From assembly GCF_004564375.1 (NCBI RefSeq), contig NZ_CP038267.1, positions 3,536,501 to 3,600,500 of the forward strand: a stretch of DNA of 64,000 nucleotides, written 5' to 3'. The notes beneath the pieces are model-generated. The model was not told where the DNA came from, made no database searches, and worked only from the letters and a program-made list of their open reading frames with translations. Below are positions 1 to 8,613 of this stretch, piece after piece; the stretch's first letter is position 1, and every line of letters begins with the position of its first letter. The DNA comes from Nocardioides euryhalodurans (lineage in GTDB: Bacteria > Actinomycetota > Actinomycetes > Propionibacteriales > Nocardioidaceae). The position numbers and the translations under genes were made by a program.

Positions 1-58
1 GGGGCCGTCGCTCGTCCCGGGGGTGCCGCGTCCGGCCCGCCTCGGTCATGATGGAGCC

Positions 59-625
59 ATGACCGAGGCGACCCCGCTCCGTGCCGGGATGCTGCTGGTC
101 GCCACGCCCGAGCTGCTCGACCCCAACTTCGCCGACACCGTCGTGCTGCTGCTCGACGTCGACGACGAAGGCGCGCTCGGGGTGGTCCTCAACCGACCGA
201 CCCCGGTCGCGGTGAGCGAGGTGCTCGCGGCCTGGGGTGAGGTCGTGGCCCAGCCGGAGGTCCTCTTCCAGGGTGGGCCGGTCTCCACCGAGGGCGCCCT
301 CGCCGTCGGCTGGCTCGCCGACGAGGACGACGTCCCGGTGGGGTTCCGGGAGATCGCCGGACGGCTCGGCGTCGTCGACCTCGACACCCCCGTCGAGCTC
401 GTGGACGGGTCGCTCAGCGGCATGCGCATCTTCGCCGGGTACGCCGGGTGGGGCGCCGAGCAGCTGGGCGGCGAGATCGAGGAGGGCAGCTGGTACGTCG
501 TCCCGGCCCAGCCCCCGGACGTGTTCCGCGACGACCCGACCGACCTGTGGCGCGACGTGCTGCGCCGCCAGCCGGGCGAGCTGGCCTGGCACTCCACCCG
601 CCCGGTCGACCCCCAGCTGAACTGA
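59..625 (+). CDS. YqgE/AlgH family protein
   Basis: A 188-residue protein of the UPF0301 (YqgE/AlgH) family, whose biochemical role is not settled. The family pattern is visible: an N-terminal LLVATPELLDPNFADTVVLL stretch, then GVVLNRPT, the FQGGPV loop and the C-terminal FAGYAGWGAEQL segment. I start at the ATG at 59 rather than an upstream in-frame codon at 23 because the family begins right before this hydrophobic segment and GGAG lies just upstream. It stands alone at the left edge, followed 37 nt later by a kinase-like gene on the same strand. Family assignment is firm; function is unknown. Confidence 0.9.
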   Translation: MTEATPLRAGMLLVATPELLDPNFADTVVLLLDVDDEGALGVVLNRPTPVAVSEVLAAWGEVVAQPEVLFQGGPVSTEGALAVGWLADEDDVPVGFREIAGRLGVVDLDTPVELVDGSLSGMRIFAGYAGWGAEQLGGEIEEGSWYVVPAQPPDVFRDDPTDLWRDVLRRQPGELAWHSTRPVDPQLN

Positions 626-662
626 GGGGCGGGCCGGTCGGCTGCGTGGTTGGCTGCTCCTT

Positions 663-1655
663 GTGGACTACCGAGACCTCCCCGAGGACCAGCAGGTGGC
701 GGCGCTGCGCACCGCGGCCGCGACGGCAGCCGAGCGGTTCGGCCTCGAGGTGACCGGCCTGGAGGTCGCCGCCCACGCCTTCAACACGACCTTCGCCGTC
801 GACACCAAGGAGGGGGAGAGGGTCGCGCTGCGCGTCAACACCGGCTCCCAGAGCGGCCCCGAGAACGTCGTCGCCCAGCAGGAGTGGCAGCGCGGGATCG
901 CCGCGGAGACCGACGTGCTCGTGCCCGTACCCCTCCTGACGCCCGACGGTGCGTGGTCCGTGGAGGTCGCGTCGGAGGCGTACGGAGGCCCGCTGCTGGT
1001 GACCGGCGCCTCCTGGCTCGAGGGCCCGGACGTCGACGAGCCGGACGCCGAGGTCGCCCGGGAGCTCGGCCGGGCGATGGCACGGCTTCACCTCCAGGCG
1101 GAGGCGTGGTCGCTGCCCGACGGGGCCGCGATGCCGGTCTTCGACACCCCGCTCTTCGGCGACGAGGACCTGCTCGCGTCGGCCGAGGGTCTCGACGACG
1201 ACGGGCGGGCCGTGCTCGACCGCGCCCGGGAGGTGGCCGACGAGGGGTTCGGCGCGCTCTTCGACGGCGCGTCGCTGCGTCCGCTCCACGCCGACCTCCA
1301 CGGCGGGAACCTGAAGTGGCACGCCGGGCGGCTCGCCGTCTTCGACTTCGACGACTGCGGGCTCGGCCTCCCGGAGCTCGACCTCGCCATCTCGGCGTTC
1401 TACTTGCGCGACGTCGACCCGGCGCCCGAGCAGGCGATGTGGGAGGGGTACGCCGACGTCACGCCGCCGCCGGTCGTCGACCCGGCGCACTTCGAGGCGA
1501 TGGTGGCCTCACGCCAGCTGCTGCTGGCCAACAGCCTGCTCGCCAGCAGCAACGCCGAGCTGCGCGGAGAGGCCGAGGACTACCTCGGGGTGAGCGTGCG
1601 CAGGCTCGCGCGCTGGCTCGCCACGGGCACCTTCACGCGCGCCGCACCGTCGTGA
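663..1655 (+). CDS. Aminoglycoside phosphotransferase (APH)-fold kinase
   Basis: A 330-residue protein with the APH/choline kinase fold, predicted to transfer phosphate from ATP to a small hydroxylated substrate in the cytosol. The catalytic loop HADLHGGN (HxDxxxxN type) and the metal-binding FDFDDCG motif are both present in the C-terminal lobe, followed by ELDLAISAFYL, typical of homoserine-kinase/SrkA-like members. The N-terminal lobe has a poor glycine-rich loop, as is usual in the family. The start is a GTG. Nothing nearby identifies the substrate; antibiotic resistance should not be assumed from the family name. Confidence 0.8.
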   Translation: MDYRDLPEDQQVAALRTAAATAAERFGLEVTGLEVAAHAFNTTFAVDTKEGERVALRVNTGSQSGPENVVAQQEWQRGIAAETDVLVPVPLLTPDGAWSVEVASEAYGGPLLVTGASWLEGPDVDEPDAEVARELGRAMARLHLQAEAWSLPDGAAMPVFDTPLFGDEDLLASAEGLDDDGRAVLDRAREVADEGFGALFDGASLRPLHADLHGGNLKWHAGRLAVFDFDDCGLGLPELDLAISAFYLRDVDPAPEQAMWEGYADVTPPPVVDPAHFEAMVASRQLLLANSLLASSNAELRGEAEDYLGVSVRRLARWLATGTFTRAAPS

Positions 1656-1710
1656 CCCGAACCTGTGGGGGGAGGAGCCCGGGGAGGCCGCGGGACGCCC
1701 GTCGATGAAC

Positions 1711-1716
1711 TAGAGT
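1711..1716 (+). promoter_or_regulatory. -10 box TAGAGT, leaderless promoter of DUF3039 gene
   Basis: TAGAGT ends 9 nt before the ATG at 1726, so transcription should begin at or beside the start codon. This favours ATG 1726 over the in-frame GTG at 1720. Confidence 0.5.
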
Positions 1717-1725
1717 CTGGTGATC

Positions 1726-2004
1726 ATGAGCTCCCTCGGATTCGGAAGCGGCACCGACACGATCGAGGACCGTCGTACGGTCCCGACCGACGACGGTGAC
1801 CACGAGCGCTTCTCCCACTACGTGTCCAAGGACAAGCTCACCGAGGCGATGGTCATGGGCACGCCCGTGGTCGCCCTGTGCGGCAAGGTCTGGGTGCCCA
1901 GCCGGGCTCCCGAGAAGTTCCCGGTCTGCCCGTCCTGCAAGGAGGTCTGGGAGCAGATGAAGCCCGGGGGCGACGGAGACGGCGGAGGGGACTCCGCCGA
2001 GTGA
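1726..2004 (+). CDS. DUF3039 zinc-ribbon protein
   Basis: A 92-residue actinobacterial protein of the DUF3039 family. The conserved core is complete: HERFSHYVSKDKLTEAMVMG, then ALCGKVWVPSRAP and FPVCPSCKEVWE, whose cysteines (one in ALCGK, two in CPSC) suggest a small metal site. The acidic, glycine-rich tail is low complexity. The gene overlaps the next one by GTGA (2001-2004), so DUF3039 and the helicase are probably translationally coupled. No function is established for the family. Confidence 0.9.
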   Translation: MSSLGFGSGTDTIEDRRTVPTDDGDHERFSHYVSKDKLTEAMVMGTPVVALCGKVWVPSRAPEKFPVCPSCKEVWEQMKPGGDGDGGGDSAE

Positions 2005-3773
2005 CGGGACGGCTCGAGCCCGTCCCCCTCTCGCCTGCCTGGCCCGACCGCGCGGCCTGGGGGACGGCCACGTCGCTGCGTGCCTGGCAGCAGGCGGCCA
2101 TGGAGGACTACTTCGCGCGCTCGCCGCGCGACTTCCTCGCGGTCGCGACGCCCGGCGCGGGCAAGACCACCTTCGCGCTCTCGGTCGCGGCCGAGCTGAT
2201 CGGTCGCCGGATCATCGACCGGATCATCGTGGTCGCGCCGACCGAGCACCTCAAGAGCCAGTGGGCCGAGGCCGCCGCGCGGGCCGGGATCCCGCTCGAC
2301 CCGACGTACAGCGCGGGCAAGGGGAAGACCTCCAGCGACTACGTCGGCGTCGCGGTGACCTACGCCGGGGTCGCGGTCAACCCGCTCGCGATGCGGATCC
2401 GCGCCGAGCGCTTCAAGACCCTGGTGATCCTCGACGAGGTGCACCACGCCGGCGACGCGCTGTCGTGGGGCGAGGGCGTCCGGGAGGCGTTCGAGCCGGC
2501 CGCCCGCCGGCTGGCCCTGACCGGCACGCCGTTCCGCTCCGACGTCAACCCGATCCCGTTCGTGACCTACGCGCCCGGACCCGACGGGATCCCGCGCTCG
2601 GTGGCCGACTTCACCTACGGCTACGCCCACGCGCTGGCCGACCACGTGGTCCGGCCGGTGCTGTTCCTCGCGTACTCCGGCCAGATGACGTGGCGCACCA
2701 GCGCCGGTGACGAGGTCGCGGCCAGCCTCGGCGAGCCGCTCACCAAGGACCTCAACGCGCAGGCGCTGCGCACCGCCCTGGACCCCAAGGGCGCCTGGAT
2801 CCCGTCGGTGCTCGCCGCGGCCGACAAGCGGCTCTCCGAGGTACGCCGCCACGTCCCCGACGCCGGGGGCCTGGTGATCGCGACCGACCAGGTCTCCGCC
2901 CGGGCGTACGCCGCGGTCCTCAAGCAGATCAGTGGCGAGAGCCCGACCGTGGTGCTGTCCGACGAGAAGGCCGCGTCGAAGAGGATCGCCACGTTCGCCG
3001 AGGACGAGTCGCGCTGGATGGTGGCCGTCCGGATGGTCTCCGAGGGCGTGGACGTGCCGCGGCTCGCCGTCGGCGTGTACGCCACGACGACCGCCACGCC
3101 GCTCTTCTTCGCGCAGGCCGTCGGCCGCTTCGTCCGGGCTCGCAAGCGCGGCGAGACCGCATCGGTCTTCGTTCCCTCGGTGCCCTCGCTGCTCGGCTTC
3201 GCCTCCGAGCTCGAGGCGCAGCGCGACCACGTGCTCGGCCGCAAGGTCACCGACGAGGACGACATCTTCGCCGCCGAGCGCGACCTGCTCGAGAAGGCCG
3301 AGCAGGGCGAGTCCGCCTCCGACGAGCTGGAGCGGTCCTTCGAGGCGCTGGGGTCCGAGGCCCGCTTCGACCACGTGCTCTTCGACGGCGCCTCCTTCGG
3401 TCACGCCGGCGAGGTGCAGGTCGGGTCGGAGGAGGAGATGGACTTCCTCGGCATCCCCGGGCTGCTCGAGGCCGACCAGGTCCGCGAGCTGCTCCACCAC
3501 CGCCAGAGCGAGCGCGCGCGCACCCGCAAGCCGGCCAGCCCCCAGCCCGACACCGTCGAGCAGGTCTCCACCCACGAGCAGCTGGCGGTGCTCCGGCGCG
3601 AGCTCAACGGGCTGGTGGCCGCCTGGCACCACCGCACCGGGCAGGCGCACGGCATCACCCACGCCGCGCTGCGCAAGGAGTGCGGCGGCCCGGCTGCGGC
3701 GATCGCCAACGCCGAGCAGCTGCTGGCGCGGATCGACCGGATCCGCGAGTGGGCGACCCGCAAGAGCTCCTGA
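2001..3773 (+). CDS. DEAD/DEAH-box superfamily 2 helicase
   Basis: A 590-residue superfamily 2 ATPase. Walker A TPGAGKTT lies at residues 50-57, the DEVHH (DExH) motif follows near residue 145, and motif III-like ALTGTPFRSD comes after it. The C-terminal RecA domain keeps motif V-VI features (MVSEGVDVPRL, then QAVGRFVRAR). The C-terminal 150 residues are acidic and charged and not recognisable. The GTG start at 2001 overlaps the DUF3039 stop. The likely role is an ATP-driven nucleic acid remodelling enzyme of unknown substrate; the DUF3039-helicase pairing recurs in actinobacteria, to my knowledge. Confidence 0.88.
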   Translation: MTGRLEPVPLSPAWPDRAAWGTATSLRAWQQAAMEDYFARSPRDFLAVATPGAGKTTFALSVAAELIGRRIIDRIIVVAPTEHLKSQWAEAAARAGIPLDPTYSAGKGKTSSDYVGVAVTYAGVAVNPLAMRIRAERFKTLVILDEVHHAGDALSWGEGVREAFEPAARRLALTGTPFRSDVNPIPFVTYAPGPDGIPRSVADFTYGYAHALADHVVRPVLFLAYSGQMTWRTSAGDEVAASLGEPLTKDLNAQALRTALDPKGAWIPSVLAAADKRLSEVRRHVPDAGGLVIATDQVSARAYAAVLKQISGESPTVVLSDEKAASKRIATFAEDESRWMVAVRMVSEGVDVPRLAVGVYATTTATPLFFAQAVGRFVRARKRGETASVFVPSVPSLLGFASELEAQRDHVLGRKVTDEDDIFAAERDLLEKAEQGESASDELERSFEALGSEARFDHVLFDGASFGHAGEVQVGSEEEMDFLGIPGLLEADQVRELLHHRQSERARTRKPASPQPDTVEQVSTHEQLAVLRRELNGLVAAWHHRTGQAHGITHAALRKECGGPAAAIANAEQLLARIDRIREWATRKSS

Positions 3774-3805
3774 GACGCCCGCAGCGCCCGCGCGCCGACG
3801 GCCAC

Positions 3806-3811
3806 TAGGCT
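3806..3811 (+). promoter_or_regulatory. -10 box TAGGCT, leaderless promoter of IclR gene
   Basis: TAGGCT sits 6 nt before the ATG at 3818; no Shine-Dalgarno sequence is visible between them. Confidence 0.5.
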
Positions 3812-3817
3812 CCCGTC

Positions 3818-4495
3818 ATGCCGTCCGAGACGTCGCAGACCCTCGATCGGGGCCTGCGCGTGCTGAGCGTGCTGGCGGGCACCCCGACGGGCCTCACCGT
3901 GACCGAGCTCGCGAGCACGATCGGCGTCAACCGGACGGTGGTCTACCGCCTGGTGAGCACCCTCGAGCAGCACGCCCTGGTCCGCCGCGACCGCACCGGG
4001 AGGCTGCACGTGGGGCTGGGCGTCCTCCACCTCTCCGCGGCGGTGCAGCCGGTGCTGCGCGACGCTGCCACGCCGGTGCTGCGCGAGCTCGCCGAGACGG
4101 TCGGGTGCACCGCCCACCTCACGATCGCCGACGGCGAGGACGCGCTCGCCCTGGCGGTGATCGAGCCGTCCTGGACCGACTTCCACGTGAGCTACCGCGT
4201 CGGTGCCCGCCACCCGCTCGACCGGGGCGCCGCGGGTCGGGCGATCCTCCTGGGGCGCGGTGACCCACGGGCGGGCGCCACCACGGACGTCGCCCACGGT
4301 GGGGATCCGCGGCCCTCGTACGTCGCCACGACCGGCGAGCTGCAGCCCGGCGCACGTGGCCTGGCCGCCCCCGTCCGGGGCGTCGACGGGCTGGAGGCCA
4401 GCGTCGGCATCGTCACCCTCGACGACCTCGACGTCGACCTGTTGGGCCCGACCGTCCAGGGCGCCGCTGCAGCGCTGGCCTCACTGCTGCGCTGA
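3818..4495 (+). CDS. IclR-family transcriptional regulator
   Basis: A 225-residue IclR-type regulator: an N-terminal winged helix (about residues 5-65, with LDRGLRVLSVLAG and GVNRTVVYRLVSTLEQH) and a C-terminal effector domain holding the characteristic LDRGAAGRAILLG stretch. Members bind small metabolites, often aromatic acids. It runs toward the Lrp-type gene and the two reading frames overlap by 15 nt at their 3' ends. Its neighbourhood, next to hydroxyphenylpyruvate dioxygenase, makes an aromatic catabolite a reasonable guess, but the target is not shown by the sequence. Confidence 0.88.
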   Translation: MPSETSQTLDRGLRVLSVLAGTPTGLTVTELASTIGVNRTVVYRLVSTLEQHALVRRDRTGRLHVGLGVLHLSAAVQPVLRDAATPVLRELAETVGCTAHLTIADGEDALALAVIEPSWTDFHVSYRVGARHPLDRGAAGRAILLGRGDPRAGATTDVAHGGDPRPSYVATTGELQPGARGLAAPVRGVDGLEASVGIVTLDDLDVDLLGPTVQGAAAALASLLR

Positions 4496-4948
4496 GGCAG
4501 CCCTCGCCAGCGGGAGAACCCGGTGGTGGATCTGGCCGGCGAGCGCGATCACGGTCGTGCAGCGCTCGATCCCGGGGTCGGCCAGCACCTGGTCGATCAC
4601 CCGCTGCAGGTCGGTGTTGGAGCGGGCGACGACCCGTGCCCACATGTCCCCGGCACCGGTGATCGTGTAGGCCTCGAGCACCTCGGCGATGCCGGCGAGA
4701 TGCGTGGCGACCGTGTCGTGACCGGCTCCCTGGCGGATCTCCAGGGTCAGGAACCCGGTGACCGGGAAGCCCAGCGCCTCGGGGGAGAGGTTGGGTCCCC
4801 AGTCGAGGATCACCCCGCTGGCGACCAGCCGGTCGAGCCGGGCCTGGACGGTCCCGCGCGCCACCCCGAGCCGCCGGGACGCCTCGAGCACGCCGATGCG
4901 AGGCTCGTGCGTGAAGATCTCGATCAATCTGCCATCGAGAGCATCCAT
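4481..4948 (-). CDS. Lrp/AsnC-family regulator, divergent from hppD
   Basis: A 155-residue Lrp/AsnC protein with an N-terminal helix-turn-helix (MDALDGRLIEIFTHEPRIGV, then SRRLGVARGTVQARLDRLVASGVI) and a RAM/AsnC ligand-binding domain (TITGAGDMWARVVARSNTDLQ). I start at the ATG at 4948, which has GGAGG upstream and fits family length; an upstream in-frame extension lacks the family's N-terminus. It is divergent from hppD with only 80 nt between starts, the usual position of a local regulator of tyrosine or phenylalanine breakdown. Ligand and operator are inferred. Confidence 0.88.
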   Translation of the reverse strand: MDALDGRLIEIFTHEPRIGVLEASRRLGVARGTVQARLDRLVASGVILDWGPNLSPEALGFPVTGFLTLEIRQGAGHDTVATHLAGIAEVLEAYTITGAGDMWARVVARSNTDLQRVIDQVLADPGIERCTTVIALAGQIHHRVLPLARAASAQQ

Positions 4949-6240
<1,292 letters not shown>

Positions 6241-6247
6241 GCCCTGC

Positions 6248-6979
6248 TCAGCGGGTCGAGACCACGACGGTGCGGGCGGCGAGGTCGTGGAGGGCCCGCC
6301 GACGCGGGCCGAAGATCCACAGCAGGTTGACCAGGCCGAAGATCCCCGCGAGGAGCGAGGCCACGACGAAGGTCGCGAGCGACCCGGTCACCCAGCCGAC
6401 CGCGAGCGCGACGTAGCTGACGCCCTGGTAGACGAACAGGCGCACCAGGATCGAGCCCCAGGACAGACGCCCGGCTCCCGCGACCGGCTGGACCTGCAGC
6501 CCGGTCGCGAGCTTGCCGGGCGTCGCTCCGCGCCAGCGCAGGAAGCCGACGTAGTAGGCGAGCCCGAGCAGGGCGGGGATCACGAAGAGCCCCACGACGT
6601 GGTCGGCGTAGACGTCGAACATCCCCTGGAAGAAGGCGTCGAGGTCGGGTGTCCCGCCGGCCTCGATCTGCTGGTCGATCTCCCGTTGCTGCACCGCCAT
6701 CGCGCGGTTCACGTCGATCTGCACCGGCAGGGTGAGCAACGTGGTGCCGATGGTGAGGGCGATGCCGTCGACGATCCACGCCAGGAAGCGCCAGCCCCGA
6801 CCGGCGAGCGGGCGGCCGTCGGCTGTCGTCGGGCCGGGGCGGGGCGCCGGGGCGGAGGGGAGCGGGCCGACCGGCTGCACGTGGTCGGTCCACGTGGTGC
6901 CGTCCCACCAGCGCAGCGTCTGCTGCGGCGAGGTCGGGGGAGCAGGGTCGGGGTACCACCCCGGGGCGATCTGCGACAT
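6248..6979 (-). CDS. DUF2510-RDD membrane protein (copy 1)
   Basis: A 243-residue protein with an N-terminal DUF2510 motif (APGWYPDP...LRWWDGTTWTDH), a Pro-rich linker, and an RDD domain with several membrane segments (from about residue 63; the domain opens with AGRGWRFLAWIVDGIAL and contains TPGKLATGLQV). RDD proteins are integral membrane proteins of poorly known role; a few act in ion exchange. A TAGCCT box lies 7 nt before the ATG. It ends 7 nt from the hppD stop, convergently. A paralogue lies at 7705-8430 in the opposite orientation. Confidence 0.85.
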   Translation of the reverse strand: MSQIAPGWYPDPAPPTSPQQTLRWWDGTTWTDHVQPVGPLPSAPAPRPGPTTADGRPLAGRGWRFLAWIVDGIALTIGTTLLTLPVQIDVNRAMAVQQREIDQQIEAGGTPDLDAFFQGMFDVYADHVVGLFVIPALLGLAYYVGFLRWRGATPGKLATGLQVQPVAGAGRLSWGSILVRLFVYQGVSYVALAVGWVTGSLATFVVASLLAGIFGLVNLLWIFGPRRRALHDLAARTVVVSTR

Positions 6980-6986
6980 GCGCGGA

Positions 6987-6992
6987 AGGCTA
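6987..6992 (-). promoter_or_regulatory. -10 box TAGCCT, leaderless promoter of RDD copy 1
   Basis: On the minus strand TAGCCT ends 7 nt before the ATG at 6979. Confidence 0.5.
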
Positions 6993-7127
6993 CGTGTCGC
7001 GGCCGGCCTTCGGGGCGACCTCGGCCAGCGGCGCTCCGTCGCAGCAGTTGGCCTTCATGTGGCAGTGGGGACACAGCCACCGGGTCGCGATGGGGTCGAA
7101 CTCTCTCCCGCAGTAGTCGCACGGCAC
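6990..7127 (-). CDS. 45-residue double-CxxC zinc-ribbon protein
   Basis: A very small cytosolic protein starting at GTG 7127. It carries CDYCGREFDP at its N-terminus, then LCPHCHMKANCC, so two CxxC knuckles plus a CC pair can form a zinc site. The TACGGT box 6 nt before the GTG supports this start and a leaderless message. The reading frame stays open upstream but has no protein-like signal there. Its 3' end overlaps the promoter of the RDD gene. I recognise no named family; similar short Cys-rich proteins occur in related actinobacteria, to my recollection. Confidence 0.65.
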   Translation of the reverse strand: MPCDYCGREFDPIATRWLCPHCHMKANCCDGAPLAEVAPKAGRDT

Positions 7128-7133
7128 GGAACG

Positions 7134-7139
7134 ACCGTA
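7134..7139 (-). promoter_or_regulatory. -10 box TACGGT, promoter of 45-residue zinc-ribbon gene
   Basis: TACGGT on the minus strand ends 6 nt before GTG 7127; it decides the start of the small gene. Confidence 0.45.
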
Positions 7140-7169
7140 CGACGCGGCGATCTGCGGCAGGATGACGCC

Positions 7170-7703
7170 ATGCCGACGTACGTCGCGTTCCTGCGCGCGA
7201 TCAACCTGGGGCCGACCAGGAAGTTCCCCAAGGCCGACATCGTCCGTGTCGTGGAGGCCACGGGAGCGACCGACGTCGTGACCCACATCAACACCGGCAA
7301 CGTCCGGCTCACCACGACCCTGCGCTCCCGCCCGAAGGTCGAGCGCACGCTGGAGGAGGCGTTCGCCGCCGACCGGGGCTTCGCGGTGCCGACCATCGTC
7401 TTCTCGCCGGCCGAGGTGGTCGCGATCGCGGCCGACGCCGACGAGCTCGCCGTGGGCCACGAGGGACGGCAGTACGTCTCGCTGCTCAAGGAGGCGCCCT
7501 CGGCTGCCGGCGTGGCCGCGATCGAGGGTGCCGGTTCGGACGGCCAGCGCGCCGTCGTGCGCGGCCGGGCGGTCCACCTCCTGCTCGGCCCCGACTACCA
7601 CACCGCGAGCCTCACGAACGAGGTCGTCGAGAAGCACCTCGGCGTCGCCACCAACCGCAACGTCACGGTGATCCGCGCGCTGTCGACCAAGTGGGGAGCC
7701 TGA
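7170..7703 (+). CDS. DUF1697 family protein
   Basis: A 177-residue protein of the DUF1697 family, marked by its N-terminus (YVAFLRAINLGPTRKFPKADI), the HINTGNVRLTT strand and the C-terminal LTNEVVEKHLGVATNRNVTVI helix-strand. The fold is known from structural genomics but the function is not. The ATG at 7170 agrees with family N-termini. It is divergent from the small zinc-ribbon gene and ends 1 nt before the second DUF2510-RDD gene, with which it probably shares a transcript. Confidence 0.88.
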   Translation: MPTYVAFLRAINLGPTRKFPKADIVRVVEATGATDVVTHINTGNVRLTTTLRSRPKVERTLEEAFAADRGFAVPTIVFSPAEVVAIAADADELAVGHEGRQYVSLLKEAPSAAGVAAIEGAGSDGQRAVVRGRAVHLLLGPDYHTASLTNEVVEKHLGVATNRNVTVIRALSTKWGA

Positions 7704-7704
7704 G

Positions 7705-8430
7705 GTGGCGCAGGTCGTGCCGGAGGGCTGGTACCCCGACCCGCAGGGGAAGGCGCCCGGTGAGGAGCGCTGGTGGAACGGCTACCAGTGGACCGCCCAC
7801 ACCCGGACCGTCGAACCGCCCGTCGGCCCGCCACCCCCGCCGCCGGCACCAGCGGCCCAGGCGACCGCCGGTCCGACCCCGGCACCGGGTGGGTCGCCGG
7901 ACCTCGTCGCGCGCTACCGCTCGCTGCCCACGGCGCTGCCCGACGGGACGCCGCTCGGGCAGCTCTCCGAGCGCCTCGGGGCGTACGCCGTCGACATCGT
8001 GCTCGTCTTCGTCGCCGCCAGCGCGGTGTCGTCGGTGTTCGACCTCGCGCTGGGGCTGACCGGTGACCTGCTCGGACCCGGCGGCCTGGGGGCGCTGGCC
8101 CTCTCCGAGGGCATCGGCGCCCTGGTGGGGGTGGTGCTCTGGCTGGGCTACCAGCTCGCGTTCCGCGGATCCGGCGGCCGGACCCTCGGCAAGCGGCTGC
8201 TCCACCTCAGGGTGCAGCCGGTGGAACGGGGGACCGAGCTGACCTCCGCCCAGGTCGTCCGCCGGTCGGTGGTCGGCGGCGGTGGCGTGCTGTTCACGAT
8301 GTTCCCCGGGGGACAGCTCTTCGGCCTGCTGCTCATCGGCTTCGACGTCTACCGCGCGACCCAGGACCCGCAGGGCCGCCCGTGGCACGACCAGGTCGCC
8401 GGGACGGTGGTCGTCAAGGAGCGGAGCTGA
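7705..8430 (+). CDS. DUF2510-RDD membrane protein (copy 2)
   Basis: A 241-residue paralogue of the protein at 6248-6979: DUF2510 at the N-terminus (EGWYPDPQGKAPGEERWWNG), a Pro/Ala linker, then an RDD membrane domain with LGAYAVDIVLVFVAA, GRTLGKRLLHLRVQPVE and the closing RPWHDQVAGTVVV. Starts at GTG 7705, 1 nt after the DUF1697 stop. Pairs of such genes in opposite orientation suggest local duplication. Membrane location is clear; the job is unknown. Confidence 0.85.
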   Translation: MAQVVPEGWYPDPQGKAPGEERWWNGYQWTAHTRTVEPPVGPPPPPPAPAAQATAGPTPAPGGSPDLVARYRSLPTALPDGTPLGQLSERLGAYAVDIVLVFVAASAVSSVFDLALGLTGDLLGPGGLGALALSEGIGALVGVVLWLGYQLAFRGSGGRTLGKRLLHLRVQPVERGTELTSAQVVRRSVVGGGGVLFTMFPGGQLFGLLLIGFDVYRATQDPQGRPWHDQVAGTVVVKERS

Positions 8431-8510
8431 CCGGCTCCGGGTCAGGCTGGCGGGGCCGCTCGAGGTTGCGTACCGCCGGCGAGACCAGCGTGAGCGGGCG
8501 GGTGGCGGCA

Positions 8511-8577
8511 TCGATAGTGCGGTCAGTTCCTGTCGTCCCCGAGCCAGGATCACGACCGTTCCGTACCGCACTATCGA
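8511..8577. repeat. Nested inverted repeat, REP-like (element A)
   Basis: Outer arms TCGATAGTGCGGT (8511-8523) and ACCGCACTATCGA (8565-8577) are perfect 13-nt complements around a 41-nt spacer. Inside, GTCGT (8532-8536) and ACGAC (8552-8556) form a second stem. The layout resembles the element at 20650-20739: 13-nt outer arms, internal loops, inner stem, just upstream of a promoter. The arm sequences differ between the two. Confidence 0.6.
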
Positions 8578-8600
8578 GCCGGACGGCCGGACGGCCGGAC

Positions 8601-8606
8601 TAGGTT
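8601..8606 (+). promoter_or_regulatory. -10 box TAGGTT, leaderless promoter of ECH gene
   Basis: TAGGTT ends 7 nt before ATG 8614; it settles the start there rather than at the in-frame codon at 8605. Confidence 0.5.
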
Positions 8607-8613
8607 GGGCGCC

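Larger units (their letters stand above)
8431..8613. other. Intergenic region with nested palindrome and short tandem repeat
   Basis: No gene is supported. It holds the palindromic element at 8511-8577, a short tandem repeat (GGACGGCC twice plus GGAC, 8581-8600) and the leaderless promoter of the enoyl-CoA hydratase gene. Confidence 0.6.

Noticed and set aside
663..1655. Aminoglycoside resistance gene
   Set aside because: The APH fold is shared by many metabolic kinases and nothing here points to antibiotics.
1818..3662. Long open frame (614 codons) antisense to the helicase
   Set aside because: GC-rich third positions keep antisense frames open; composition is Arg/Gly/Val-rich without any domain, while the plus-strand frame has full helicase motifs.
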